From the NCBI RefSeq assembly GCF_028657195.3, contig NZ_JANCPR020000012.1:62001-126000 (forward strand): a DNA stretch of 64,000 nt. Reading direction: 5' to 3'. How positions within the stretch are numbered: the first letter of the stretch is position 1; each line of letters starts with the position of its first letter. A program made the position numbers and the translations under genes. The DNA is from Streptomyces iconiensis (GTDB lineage: Bacteria > Actinomycetota > Actinomycetes > Streptomycetales > Streptomycetaceae). Positions 16,324 through 24,635 of the stretch are shown piece after piece. The notes beneath the pieces are model-generated. The model was not told where the DNA came from. It made no database searches and saw only the letters and a program-made list of their open reading frames with translations.

Positions 16324-16432
16324 TTACGCGCGTAGAGAATGCCGTCCAGCCGTCCGGCGGTACCCCGGTGCCGCCGTCCCGCAGCCCTTCCCTCCGCCAC
16401 CGTACGGAAGGGCCAGATCTCCGGAGGCTTCC

Positions 16433-18463
16433 GTGCCGATACGTACCCCTCAGCGCCCCGGCGCCCGCACCCCCAGACCGACCCGCACCGCCGGCCCGAC
16501 CCGGCCTGCCCGTACCGCGGCGCTGACCGTGGCGGCCGTCTGTTCCACCCTTCTCGTCCTGCCCGCCACCCCGGCAGGCGCCGGCACATCTGCCTCGGGC
16601 GGCGGCACATCTGCCTCCGGCGGCGGCACGTCCGCCTCCGGCGGCGGCACGTCCGCCTCCGGCACCGGCACGGAGGCGCGCGCCGCAGCGGGCGCCGTCC
16701 GTATCCACGACATCCAGGGCGCCACCCGCCTCTCCCCGTACGCGGGCGAGCGCGTCACGGACGTACCCGGGATCGTCACGGGCGTACGGGACTTCGGTGC
16801 CGCGCGCGGGTTCTGGCTCCAGGACGCCAGGCCGGACAAGGGTCCGGGAAGCGAGGCCACCAGCGAGGGACTCTTCGTCTTCACCGGCAAGGAGTCCCCG
16901 GGAGTCGCAGCGGGTGACGACCTGCGGGTGACGGGCAAGGTCAGTGAGTTCTACCCGGGCGGCAAGGAGGCGGGCGGCCAGTCCGTCACCCAGCTGACGG
17001 GCGCCACCTGGAAGGTCGCGGCACCCTCAGCCGAGCGCGGCGGCAAGCTGCCGCCCGCTTTCAGGCTGACCCCGCGCACCGTGCCGAGCGCCTACGCGCC
17101 CCGTGCGGGCGGCGACAGCATCGAGAACCGCCGCCTGCGCCCCGGCCGTTACGCGCTGGACCGCTACGAGTCGCTGGAGGGCATGCGCGCCTCGGTCTCC
17201 GACGTACGGGTCACGGGCCCCACCTCGCGCTACCACGACCTGTGGGTCACCACGGATCCGCGCCAGAACCCGACCCCGCGCGGCGGCACGCTCTACGGCG
17301 GTTACGACGAGCACAACGGCGCGCGCGTCAAGGTCTCCTCGCTGCTCGACCTCGACGAGCACCCCTTCCCCGTGGCGAACGTCGGCGACCGGCTGCGCGG
17401 TACCACCGAAGGGCCCCTGGACTACGAGCAGTTCGGCGGCTACACCCTGCGGGCCACCACGCTGGGCGAACACCAGGACAGGGGCCTCCAGCGCGAACGC
17501 ACGCGCCCGCAGCGCCCCGACGAGCTGTCGGTGGCCACGTACAACGTCGAGAACCTCTCCCCCAAGACCGAGCCCGCCAAGTTCGACCGGCTGGCCGAGG
17601 GGCTGACCACCAACCTGTCCTCGCCCGACATCGTCACCGTCGAGGAGGTGCAGGACGACACGGGCCCCACCGACGACGGCACGGTCGGCGCAGGCAAGAC
17701 CCTGGACATGCTCACCGAGGCCATACGGAAGAAGGGCGGCCCCTCCTACAAGTGGCGGCAGATCGACCCGGCCGACAAGGAGGACGGGGGCCAGCCGGGC
17801 GGCAACATCCGCGTCGCGTTCCTCTACAACCCCGAACGCGTCTCCTTCACCGACAGGCCAGGCGGCGACGCGACCACCCCCGTCGAGGTCACGGAGAAGG
17901 ACGGCAAGCCCGCACTCTCCGCCTCACCGGGCCGCATCGCACCGCAGGACCCCGCGTGGAAGGCCAGCCGCAAGCCGCTGGCCGGGGAGTTCCGCTTCAA
18001 GGGACGTCAAGTCTTCGTCGTCGCCAACCACTTCAGCTCCAAGGGCGGCGGCGACCTGGAGGGCGATCAGCCCATGGAGGGCCGGTTCCAGCCCCCGGCC
18101 CGGCACTCCGAGCCGCAGCGTGTCGAGCAGGCGAAGCTGCTCAACTCCTTCGTACGGGACGTACGCGCGCTCGACCGGGACGCGGTCGTCGTCGCGGGCG
18201 GGGACTTCAACGACTTCCCCTTCTCCCCCGCACTCGAAGCGCTGCGCTCGGGCCGCGCGCTCACCAGCCCGATGGACCGGCTGCCACGGAACGAGCGCTA
18301 CGGCTACGTCTTCAACGGCAACTCACAGACGCTGGACCACCTGCTGACCAGTCCGGGCGCGGGTCGTCCCGAGTACGACATCGTGCACATCAACGCCGAG
18401 TTCGCCGATCAGTCCAGCGACCACGACCCCTCGGTCGTACGGGTGTCAGCGCCCTGGCGTTGA
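16433..18463 (+). CDS. Secreted endonuclease/exonuclease/phosphatase-family nuclease
   Basis: A 676-residue secreted protein. After a Sec signal (hydrophobic core about residues 28-48) comes a Ser/Gly-rich repeat of SASGGGT, then an OB-like region (about 80-350) and a C-terminal DNase-I-type domain. The latter shows LSVATYNVENL, the metal-binding glutamate in VTVEEVQD, FVVANHFSSKGG, the GGDFNDFPFS motif and DHLLTS...SSDHDPSVV, all hallmarks of extracellular nucleases of the ExeM/NucH type. It probably degrades extracellular DNA for phosphate or nutrients. GTG 16433 is preceded by GGAGG at five bases. A repeat array starts at its stop codon. Confidence 0.85.
   Translation: MPIRTPQRPGARTPRPTRTAGPTRPARTAALTVAAVCSTLLVLPATPAGAGTSASGGGTSASGGGTSASGGGTSASGTGTEARAAAGAVRIHDIQGATRLSPYAGERVTDVPGIVTGVRDFGAARGFWLQDARPDKGPGSEATSEGLFVFTGKESPGVAAGDDLRVTGKVSEFYPGGKEAGGQSVTQLTGATWKVAAPSAERGGKLPPAFRLTPRTVPSAYAPRAGGDSIENRRLRPGRYALDRYESLEGMRASVSDVRVTGPTSRYHDLWVTTDPRQNPTPRGGTLYGGYDEHNGARVKVSSLLDLDEHPFPVANVGDRLRGTTEGPLDYEQFGGYTLRATTLGEHQDRGLQRERTRPQRPDELSVATYNVENLSPKTEPAKFDRLAEGLTTNLSSPDIVTVEEVQDDTGPTDDGTVGAGKTLDMLTEAIRKKGGPSYKWRQIDPADKEDGGQPGGNIRVAFLYNPERVSFTDRPGGDATTPVEVTEKDGKPALSASPGRIAPQDPAWKASRKPLAGEFRFKGRQVFVVANHFSSKGGGDLEGDQPMEGRFQPPARHSEPQRVEQAKLLNSFVRDVRALDRDAVVVAGGDFNDFPFSPALEALRSGRALTSPMDRLPRNERYGYVFNGNSQTLDHLLTSPGAGRPEYDIVHINAEFADQSSDHDPSVVRVSAPWR
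16583..16666 (+). repeat. Four in-frame 21-bp tandem repeats inside the nuclease gene
   Basis: Four units of 21 bp encode the seven-residue repeat GTSASGG just after the signal peptide. Copies one and two use ACATCT, copies three and four ACGTCC, which suggests pairwise duplication. The unit is in frame, so copy number can vary without breaking the gene. Confidence 0.85.
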
Positions 18464-18610
18464 GCGGTTCCTTGTTGGAACGTCGCGTTGAGCGGTTCGG
18501 AGCGTCGCGTTGAGCGGTCCGTGAGTGCCCCTGTCGGAGCGTCGCAGGGTGCGGCTGTCCCCGCCCTCGCGCTGAGCGGTCCGTGAGTGCCCCTGTCGGA
18601 GCGTCGCGGG
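18461..18610. repeat. Repeat array beginning at the nuclease stop codon
   Basis: Four units start with TGAGCGGTYC and end with GGARCGTCGC: 18461-18488, 18489-18510, 18511-18572 and 18573-18610. The last two share an identical 35-bp core 62 bp apart. The first unit's TGA is the stop codon of the nuclease. Confidence 0.8.
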
Positions 18611-18625
18611 ACGCGGGTCGGACGT

Positions 18626-18653
18626 GGTTTGTCGCGCAGTTCCCCGCGCCCCT
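18626..18653 (-). repeat. Dispersed Streptomyces intergenic repeat, copy 2
   Basis: The inverse of the word at 9572-9599 (GGGGCGCGGGGAACTGCGCG read on the minus strand), here next to the 3' end of the EI24-type gene. Confidence 0.7.
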
Positions 18654-18664
18654 TCGGAGGCGCG

Positions 18665-19471
18665 TCAGGCCGGGGCGCCGTAGTGGTTCTGCGGTGCCCC
18701 GGGACGCGTCCGGGCGGGGGGCTGTGGGGTGTTTTCGCCCATGAGGTCTCGTACGAGGAGCGCGGCGCCTGCTACCGCGCCGGGCATCAGGGGGACGGCC
18801 AGGAAGGGGACCAGGAAGCACAGCACCAGGGGGACGCCGAATCCGAGCGCGAGGGCCTTGCGGCGGCGCAGCATGCGGAGGCGTTCGCGTACGGGGATGC
18901 CCCTGCGCTGCATGGCGACCGAGGCCAGTTCCAGGGTGAGGAAGAAGCCCGAAACGCAGAAGCCGACCACGGGAACGATCGTCTGCCCGACGAAGGGCAC
19001 GAAGCCCAGGAAGAAGAGCGGCACCGTGAACAGCAGGGCGCGGCCCACGACATAGAGGCTGTCGCACAGGGAGATCCACAGCTCGCGCCAGAGGGGAAGA
19101 TCGAGCGCGCCCTCGGGCAGCCCGCCCTCGGACTCCTCGACCTGCTCCGACAGCTTCTCGTAGAACGGGTCACCGATCAGCAGCGCGACGGCGGCGAAGC
19201 TGATCACCGCGAGCAGCAGCACACCGAGCCACAGCAGGACGGCGAACACCGTCCGCAGCACGCCCTGCCACGGCGAGCCCCAGTCGTCGGCGAACGGAGT
19301 CGCCCACGTGGCGAGGTCGTCGGCCCAGAAGGCCAGTCCCGTCAGCGCCGCCGCGTAGAGGATGAGCGCGATCAGCGCGGGCAGCAGCCCGAACCCGAAC
19401 CACCGTCCGTGCCCCAGCACCCACCGCTGTCCCCGCCCCAAGTACCGCACACCGGCCACAAGATCGCGCAT
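18665..19471 (-). CDS. EI24/CysZ-like membrane protein
   Basis: A 268-residue protein with about six membrane helices, beginning MRDLVAGVRYLGRGQRWVL. The arrangement, LGFVPFVGQTIVPVVGF and the DPFYEKLSEQVEE loop are typical of EI24-domain proteins, which include the sulfate permease CysZ; function in actinomycetes is not established. ATG 19471 is the family-like start, but ATG 19498 is in frame and the ten residues between them are encoded by a large palindrome. The gene follows dapD by 58 bases, the palindrome lying between. Confidence 0.75.
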   Translation of the reverse strand: MRDLVAGVRYLGRGQRWVLGHGRWFGFGLLPALIALILYAAALTGLAFWADDLATWATPFADDWGSPWQGVLRTVFAVLLWLGVLLLAVISFAAVALLIGDPFYEKLSEQVEESEGGLPEGALDLPLWRELWISLCDSLYVVGRALLFTVPLFFLGFVPFVGQTIVPVVGFCVSGFFLTLELASVAMQRRGIPVRERLRMLRRRKALALGFGVPLVLCFLVPFLAVPLMPGAVAGAALLVRDLMGENTPQPPARTRPGAPQNHYGAPA

Positions 19472-19503
19472 GCCCGTAAGCCTATGGCCTACGGGCATGC
19501 GCG
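19465..19503. promoter_or_regulatory. 39-bp palindrome covering the EI24-type start codon
   Basis: Arms CGCGCATGCCCGTA (19465-19478) and TACGGGCATGCGCG (19490-19503) are perfect; inside, GCC-TAT-GGC pairs again with one A/C mismatch at 19479/19489. In dapD mRNA this is a strong hairpin that would hide the start codon of the next gene or terminate dapD transcription; as DNA it could be an operator. Confidence 0.8.
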
Positions 19504-19529
19504 GAGAGCCGGTCGTGGGGGGCCGGGAC

Positions 19530-20540
19530 TCAGTTGTGACTGTGCAGTGCCGCGTTGAGACCGCCCCAGGAACCGCTGCGCTGAAGGGCCTCGACGGCGC
19601 CGGTCACGGAGTTCCTGCGGAAGAGCAGGTTGGTGGCGCCTGACAGGTCCAGCGCCTTGGCGATCTTGCCGTCGGGCAGCGTGACGCGGGTGCCCGCCGT
19701 GACGTACAGCCCGGCCTCCACCACGCAGTCGTCGCCCAGCGAGATGCCGATACCGGCCTCGGCGCCGATCAGGCAGCGCTCGCCGATGGCGATCGTCTGC
19801 TTGCCGCCGCCGGAGAGGGTGCCCATGATCGAGGCGCCGCCGCCGAGGTCGGTGCCGTCGCCCAGTACGACACCCGCGCTGATACGGCCCTCGACCATGG
19901 AGGTGCCCAGGGTGCCGGCGTTGAAGTTGCAGAAGCCCTCGTGCATGACCGTGGTGCCCTCGGCGAGGTGGGCGCCCAGGCGCACGCGGTCCGCGTCGCC
20001 GATGCGCACGCCCTTGGGCATGACGTAGTCGGTCATGCGCGGGAACTTGTCGACGCTGGTGACGCTCAGGTGGGTGCCGCTCGCGCGTGCGGCGAGGCGG
20101 ACCTTGTCCAGGGAGTCGACGGGCACGGGCCCGAGGTTGGTCCAGGCGACGTTCGCCAGGAACGCGAACTGGCCCTCCAGGCTCAGCCCGTGCGGGCGGA
20201 CGAGGCGGTTGCTGAGCAGATGCAGCCGGAGGTACACGTCGTGCGCGTCCAGCGGCTTGTCGTCCAGCGCCCCGATGACCGTGCGGACGGCGACGACCTC
20301 GACACCGCGGCGCGGGTCCGCACCGAGTGCCTGCGGCGCCGTCTCACCGAGCAGCTCGGCCGCGCGCTCGGCGCTCAGCCGCTCGGTGCCCGCGGGGCCG
20401 GGGTCCTCCACGAGTTCGGGGTTGGGGAACCAGGTGTCGAGGACAACGCCTCCCCCGGACTGGGGGGAGTCCCCGACGGCGATGGTGGCGAGCCCGGCGG
20501 CGACGGCGCCGGTGGTACGGGATGTGGGTGCATCGGTCAT
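19530..20540 (-). CDS. dapD: 2,3,4,5-tetrahydropyridine-2,6-dicarboxylate N-succinyltransferase
   Basis: A 336-residue enzyme of the succinylase branch of diaminopimelate/lysine synthesis; it transfers succinyl from succinyl-CoA to tetrahydrodipicolinate in the cytoplasm. The C-terminal half is a left-handed beta helix made of hexapeptide repeats (DADRVRLGAHLAEGTTVMHE, VEGRISAGVVLGDGTDLGGG), with GFCNFNAGT and GAEAGIGISLGD as in the actinobacterial DapD class. Length agrees with that class. ATG 20540 lacks a Shine-Dalgarno, but TAGCGT ends six bases before it (20552-20547), so a leaderless mRNA is likely. Neighbouring dap genes are elsewhere. Confidence 0.95.
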   Translation of the reverse strand: MTDAPTSRTTGAVAAGLATIAVGDSPQSGGGVVLDTWFPNPELVEDPGPAGTERLSAERAAELLGETAPQALGADPRRGVEVVAVRTVIGALDDKPLDAHDVYLRLHLLSNRLVRPHGLSLEGQFAFLANVAWTNLGPVPVDSLDKVRLAARASGTHLSVTSVDKFPRMTDYVMPKGVRIGDADRVRLGAHLAEGTTVMHEGFCNFNAGTLGTSMVEGRISAGVVLGDGTDLGGGASIMGTLSGGGKQTIAIGERCLIGAEAGIGISLGDDCVVEAGLYVTAGTRVTLPDGKIAKALDLSGATNLLFRRNSVTGAVEALQRSGSWGGLNAALHSHN

Positions 20541-20717
20541 GCTCGAACGCTATCCGGATTTTCCCCGCGATGACGAACCGGTCCCGCACCGCGAAACCGC
20601 CCCGCGCGCCCCCGTTCCGTGCCGGACAAGCGCGTCAGCGCCGGCGCCCCCACGCGCCCCCGTTCCGTGCCCAGTGAGCGCGCCGGCCCCGGCGGCCCCC
20701 GTGCCCCGCGAACGGCG

Positions 20718-21260
20718 TCAGCGCTCGCCCATGGCCCGGGCGAGCGCCGAGCGCACTTCCTCGCGGTCGAAGGGCCGGTCCGTGAGCAGGAACTGCAGCA
20801 GAAGTCCGTCGATCAGGCCGACCAGCGCACGCGCCGTGCGGACGTCGGTGTGCCGGGACAGCAGCGTGACCATGCCGTCGATCCACTCGGCCGCGAGCGG
20901 CTGGAGCAGCGGGCGGCGCAGCGCGGCGAGGTACAGCTCGTACTCCAGCCTGATGCGTCCGCTGTCGCCCGACGCGTAGTCCTCCATGATCCGGGTCAGC
21001 GCGTCCACCAGCGGCGCCTCGCCCTCCAGCCCGTCGCTCCAGCACTGGATGGCGGTCTGCGGCTCGCAGTTGACCTGTTCCAGCGCGGCGACGAGCAGGT
21101 CGTCCAGGCTCGCGAAGTGGTACGTCGTGGAACCCAGCGGAACATCTGCCTCAGCGGCCACGGTGCGGTGGCTGAGGGCGTCGATGCCCTTCAGCTCCAC
21201 GAGCCTGATCGCGGCGTCGATGATCCGCTGCCGCCGCTCCGGGTCGTACCGGCGTGCCAT
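20718..21260 (-). CDS. TetR-family transcriptional regulator
   Basis: A 180-residue repressor. The N-terminal helix-turn-helix reads RQRIIDAAIRLVELKGIDAL followed by SHRTVAAEADVPLGSTTYHF, the standard TetR DNA-binding domain; the rest is a helical ligand-binding domain. ATG 21260 overlaps the TGA of the SMR gene by one base (TGATG), so the regulator is second in an operon with its probable target. A palindrome in front of the SMR gene (21583-21616) is the likely operator, giving autoregulated efflux induced by the pump's substrate. Confidence 0.9.
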   Translation of the reverse strand: MARRYDPERRQRIIDAAIRLVELKGIDALSHRTVAAEADVPLGSTTYHFASLDDLLVAALEQVNCEPQTAIQCWSDGLEGEAPLVDALTRIMEDYASGDSGRIRLEYELYLAALRRPLLQPLAAEWIDGMVTLLSRHTDVRTARALVGLIDGLLLQFLLTDRPFDREEVRSALARAMGER

Positions 21261-21580
21261 CAATGCGCTCCTCCCAGGTTCAGCACCACGACCCCCGCGA
21301 TCACCAGGAGCAGGCCCAGGATCCTCGCCATGGTGACCGCCTCGCCGATGAACACCATCCCGATCAGCGCCACCACGGCCGTCCCTGCCCCGGACCAGAT
21401 CGCGTAGGCGGTGCCGACGGACATGGTCTTCAGCGTATGCGCGAGCAGCACGAACGCGATCACGTAACCCACCGCCGTGAACAGCGACGGCCACAGCTTG
21501 CTGAAGCCGTCGCTGTACTTCATCGAGGTAGTCGCCAGAATTTCGGCGAAAATCGCTCCTCCGAGCGTTACGTAGACCAT
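21260..21580 (-). CDS. Small multidrug resistance (SMR/EmrE-type) efflux protein
   Basis: A 106-residue transporter with four membrane helices, working as a dimer that exchanges protons for cationic compounds. The essential membrane glutamate is in AIFAEILATTSMKYSDGF (residue 13), and YAIWSGAGTAVVALIG is the helix 3 signature. ATG 21580 has no Shine-Dalgarno; TACGCT ends seven bases upstream inside the operator palindrome, suggesting leaderless transcription. Coupled to the TetR gene by a one-base overlap. Guanidinium export is an alternative role for this family. Confidence 0.9.
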   Translation of the reverse strand: MVYVTLGGAIFAEILATTSMKYSDGFSKLWPSLFTAVGYVIAFVLLAHTLKTMSVGTAYAIWSGAGTAVVALIGMVFIGEAVTMARILGLLLVIAGVVVLNLGGAH

Positions 21581-21582
21581 GA

Positions 21583-21616
21583 GTACGAGCGTACACAACG
21601 TTGCGTACGCCCGTAC
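21583..21616. promoter_or_regulatory. 34-bp palindromic operator of the SMR-TetR operon
   Basis: Fifteen of 17 pairs match around the centre AACGTT (21597-21602); half-sites include GTACG, GCGTAC and CAACGTTG. It begins two bases upstream of the SMR ATG and contains the predicted -10 (21588-21593), so a bound TetR dimer pair would block RNA polymerase directly. Confidence 0.75.
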
Positions 21617-21692
21617 ATAGATCCCTGCCCGCAACGAGCCCGAAGCCGCCGGCCGGGCTCGACGGGCGGGGCGCCCCGGGTCCTGCGACGGA

Positions 21693-21735
21693 AAACAGTC
21701 ATGCCCGCCGGCATCGCTGGCGGGCATGACTGTTT
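21693..21735 (-). terminator. Terminator of the suf operon
   Basis: A perfect 17-bp stem (21693-21709 with 21719-21735) around a nine-base loop; on the minus strand the stem is followed by TTTTCC. It lies 34 bases beyond the sufT stop codon. Confidence 0.85.
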
Positions 21736-21768
21736 CGAGCGGTCTTGCCGACGGGGCGCGCGCTCGGC

Positions 21769-22098
21769 TCAGACGTTGAAGCCCAGCGCCCTGAGCTGCT
21801 CGCGGCCGTCGTCGGTGATCTTGTCCGGGCCCCACGGGGGCATCCAGACCCAGTTGATCTTGAGTTCGTTGACGATGCCCTCGGTCGCGGACATGGCCTG
21901 GTCCTCGATGACGTCGGTCAGCGGACAGGCCGCCGAGGTGAGCGTCATGTCGATGGTCGCGATGTTCCCGTCATCGACGTGGATCCCGTAGATGAGGCCC
22001 AGATTGACGACGTCGATACCCAGCTCGGGGTCGACGACATCCATCAGCGCCTCGCGGACCTCTTCCTCGCTGGCGGGCTTGATGCTCGTCTCGGTCAT
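21769..22098 (-). CDS. sufT: SufT/MIP18-family Fe-S assembly factor
   Basis: A 109-residue DUF59 (MIP18) protein, last in the suf operon. VREALMDVVDPELGIDVVNL is the family signature and the conserved TSAACPLTD holds the reactive cysteine. Such factors help mature Fe-S proteins, probably at a late step. ATG 22098 overlaps the sufU stop by four bases (ATGA), fixing the start and showing translational coupling. A strong terminator follows. Confidence 0.9.
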   Translation of the reverse strand: MTETSIKPASEEEVREALMDVVDPELGIDVVNLGLIYGIHVDDGNIATIDMTLTSAACPLTDVIEDQAMSATEGIVNELKINWVWMPPWGPDKITDDGREQLRALGFNV

Positions 22099-22592
22099 GG
22101 TGTCGTCTCCTTGGTCGGCGGGTCGCCCAGTGCCTGCGTCGCGGCCTCCGCCTCGCCGAACGCCTGCGCCGTAGCGTCCTTCCAGGCCATCCAGCTCAGC
22201 AGGGCGCACTTCACCCGTGCCGGGTACTTGGAGACCCCGGCGAACGCGACGGCGTCCTCCAGAAGGTCTTCCATGGTGTCGTCGGGCTCAAGCCGGCCCC
22301 GGGACTGCATCAGTTCCAGGAAGCTCTCCTGGATCTTCCGCGCCTCGCTCAGCTCCTTGCCGACCAGCAGGTCGTTCAGCACCGAGGCGCTGGCCTGGCT
22401 GATCGAGCAGCCCTGGCCCTCGTACGACACATCCCGGATCGTGTCGCCCTCGTACCGCACACGCAAGGTGATCTCGTCACCACACGTCGGGTTGACGTGG
22501 TGCACCTCGGCATCGCCGTCGCGCAGCCCGCGCCCGTGCGGATGTTTGTAGTGGTCCAGGATCACTTCCTGGTACATCGAGTCCAGCTTCAC
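22095..22592 (-). CDS. sufU: SufU sulfur-transfer protein
   Basis: A 165-residue zinc protein of the SufU type that takes persulfide from SufS and passes it to SufBCD. Ligand residues are visible: C37 and D39 in NPTCGDE, C62 in GQGCSIS and C129 in VKCALLSW, with the SufU-specific insertion between the second and third cysteines. It begins MYQEVILDHYKHP-like after four residues, as in the family. It starts nine bases after the sufS stop and overlaps sufT by four. Confidence 0.93.
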   Translation of the reverse strand: MKLDSMYQEVILDHYKHPHGRGLRDGDAEVHHVNPTCGDEITLRVRYEGDTIRDVSYEGQGCSISQASASVLNDLLVGKELSEARKIQESFLELMQSRGRLEPDDTMEDLLEDAVAFAGVSKYPARVKCALLSWMAWKDATAQAFGEAEAATQALGDPPTKETTP

Positions 22593-22601
22593 CGACAGCC
22601 C

Positions 22602-23867
22602 CTAAGCGAAGAAGTTCCGTACGTGCTCCAGCCCATCCGCCAGGGCATCGACCTCGGCGGGCGTGGAGTACAGATAGAACGACGCTCGCGTCGTCGCGGG
22701 AATTCCGTACCGCAGGCAGACGGGCCGTGCGCAGTGGTGTCCCACGCGGACCGCGACGCCCTGCTCGTCCAGGACCTGCCCCACGTCGTGGGGGTGGATG
22801 TCACCGAGCGTGAAAGAGATCGTGGCTCCGCGGTCCTCGGCCGTGGGAGGGCCGATGATCCGCAGACCCGGGATGTCCTGGAGCCGTCCCACCGCGTACT
22901 CGGTCAGCGCGTGCTCGTGCTCCTGGATACGGTCCATGCCGATCGCCGTCAGATAGTCGACGGCCGCACCGAGCCCGACCGCCTGCGCGATCGGCGGGGT
23001 GCCCGCCTCGAACTTGTGCGGCGCCGGAGCGTACGTCGACGAGTTCATCGTCACGGTCTCGATCATCTCGCCGCCGCCGAGGAACGGCGGCAGGTCGTTG
23101 AGCAGCTCCTGCCGTCCCCACAGCACGCCGATGCCGGTGGGCCCGCACATCTTGTGCCCGGTGAAGGCCACGAAGTCGGCCTGGAGCGCCTGTACGTCCA
23201 GCGCCATGTGCGGGGCCGCCTGCGAGGCGTCGATGACGACGAGCGCCCCGACCTCCTGCGCACGGCGCACGATCGACTCGATCGGGTTGAACGTGCCCAT
23301 GATGTTGGAGACCAGCGTCAGCGAGACGACCTTGGTCTTCTCCGTGATGAGCTGCTCGGTGCCCGTCAGGTCGAGCCGGCCGTCGTCGGTCAGCCCGAAC
23401 CACTTCAGCTTCGCGCCGGTGCGCTGCGAGAGCAGCTGCCACGGAACGATGTTGGAGTGGTGCTCCATCTCCGTGATGACGATCTCGGTGTCACGCTCGA
23501 CCCGGTAGGGCTCGTCGGCCCAACCCAGCATGTTGGCCACGAGGTTGAGCGATTCCGAGGCGTTCTTGGTGAAGATCACCTCATCGCGGCTGGGCGCGTT
23601 GATGAACGCGGCGACCTTGTCGCGCGCGCCCTCGTACAGCGCCGTGGCCTCCTCGGCGAGTACGTGCACGCCGCGGTGGACGTTGGCGTTGTGCCGCTCG
23701 TAGTAGCCGGAGAGCGCGTCGAGCACCTGGGTCGGCTTCTGCGAGGTCGCCGCGTTGTCCAGGTAGACGAGCTTGTGCTCTTCATGGACCAGGCGGTCCA
23801 GGATCGGGAAGTCCTTGCGGATCGCGTCCGTGTCGAGGAGACCGGAGAGCTGAGGGGAGGCTGTCAC
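22602..23867 (-). CDS. sufS: SufS cysteine desulfurase
   Basis: A 421-residue pyridoxal-phosphate enzyme of desulfurase group II that removes sulfur from cysteine for cluster assembly. The N-terminal YLDNAATSQKP, the PLP lysine in AFTGHKMCGPTGIG and the catalytic cysteine in RVGHHCARPV are all present. GTG 23867 overlaps the sufC stop by four bases (GTGA), which fixes the start. Partner SufU is encoded next. Confidence 0.95.
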   Translation of the reverse strand: MTASPQLSGLLDTDAIRKDFPILDRLVHEEHKLVYLDNAATSQKPTQVLDALSGYYERHNANVHRGVHVLAEEATALYEGARDKVAAFINAPSRDEVIFTKNASESLNLVANMLGWADEPYRVERDTEIVITEMEHHSNIVPWQLLSQRTGAKLKWFGLTDDGRLDLTGTEQLITEKTKVVSLTLVSNIMGTFNPIESIVRRAQEVGALVVIDASQAAPHMALDVQALQADFVAFTGHKMCGPTGIGVLWGRQELLNDLPPFLGGGEMIETVTMNSSTYAPAPHKFEAGTPPIAQAVGLGAAVDYLTAIGMDRIQEHEHALTEYAVGRLQDIPGLRIIGPPTAEDRGATISFTLGDIHPHDVGQVLDEQGVAVRVGHHCARPVCLRYGIPATTRASFYLYSTPAEVDALADGLEHVRNFFA

Positions 23868-24628
23868 GCAGTGGCACCACCCTTCACGTACTCCTCGTAG
23901 CCCTCTTCCTCCAGCTTGTCGGCCAGCTCGGCGCCGCCGGACTCGGCGATGCGGCCCTTGGCGAAGACGTGGACGAAGTCGGGCTTGATGTACCGCAGGA
24001 TGCGCGTGTAGTGGGTGATCAGCAGGGTGCCGACGTCGCCGCCCTCACGGACCCGGTTGACGCCCTCGGAGACCACGCGCAGCGCGTCGACGTCGAGGCC
24101 GGAGTCGGTCTCGTCGAGGATCGCGAACTGCGGCTTCAGCAGCTCCAGCTGGAGGATCTCGTGGCGCTTCTTCTCACCGCCGGAGAAGCCCTCGTTCACG
24201 TTGCGCTCCGCGAAGGCCGGGTCGATGGAGAGGCGCTCCATGGCCTCCCTGACCTCCTTGACCCAGGTGCGCAGCTTCGGGGCCTCGCCACGGATCGCGG
24301 TGGCCGACGTACGCAGGAAGTTGGAGACCGAGACGCCGGGGACCTCGACCGGGTACTGCATGGCGAGGAAGACGCCGGCGCGGGCGCGCTCGTCGACGGA
24401 CATCTCCAGGACGTCCTCGCCGTCGAGCTTCACGGAGCCGCCGGTGACGGTGTACTTCGGGTGACCCGCGAGCGAGTAGGCGAGCGTGGACTTGCCCGAG
24501 CCGTTGGGGCCCATGATCGCGTGCGTTTCGCCCTGCTTCACGGTCAGGTCGACGCCGCGCAGGATTTCGGTGGGGCCGCCGTCGGTCTCGACGGTGACGT
24601 GCAGGTCGTTGATCTCAAGCGTTGCCAT
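23864..24628 (-). CDS. sufC: SufC ABC ATPase of the SufBCD scaffold
   Basis: A 254-residue soluble ATPase that drives conformational change in the SufB-SufD scaffold. Walker A is GPNGSGKST (about residue 37), the signature FSGGEKKRHEILQ and Walker B with DETDSGLDVDAL follow. ATG 24628 is the family-like start MATLEIND, seven bases after the Rieske-type gene; the next gene sufS overlaps its stop. Confidence 0.95.
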   Translation of the reverse strand: MATLEINDLHVTVETDGGPTEILRGVDLTVKQGETHAIMGPNGSGKSTLAYSLAGHPKYTVTGGSVKLDGEDVLEMSVDERARAGVFLAMQYPVEVPGVSVSNFLRTSATAIRGEAPKLRTWVKEVREAMERLSIDPAFAERNVNEGFSGGEKKRHEILQLELLKPQFAILDETDSGLDVDALRVVSEGVNRVREGGDVGTLLITHYTRILRYIKPDFVHVFAKGRIAESGGAELADKLEEEGYEEYVKGGATA

Positions 24629-24635
24629 GGGGACT

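Noticed and set aside
20541..20717. Repeated CGCCCCCGTTCCGTGCC between dapD and the TetR gene
   Set aside because: Two copies about 45 bases apart are present, but without symmetry, promoter placement or coding sense; noted only as a short duplication.
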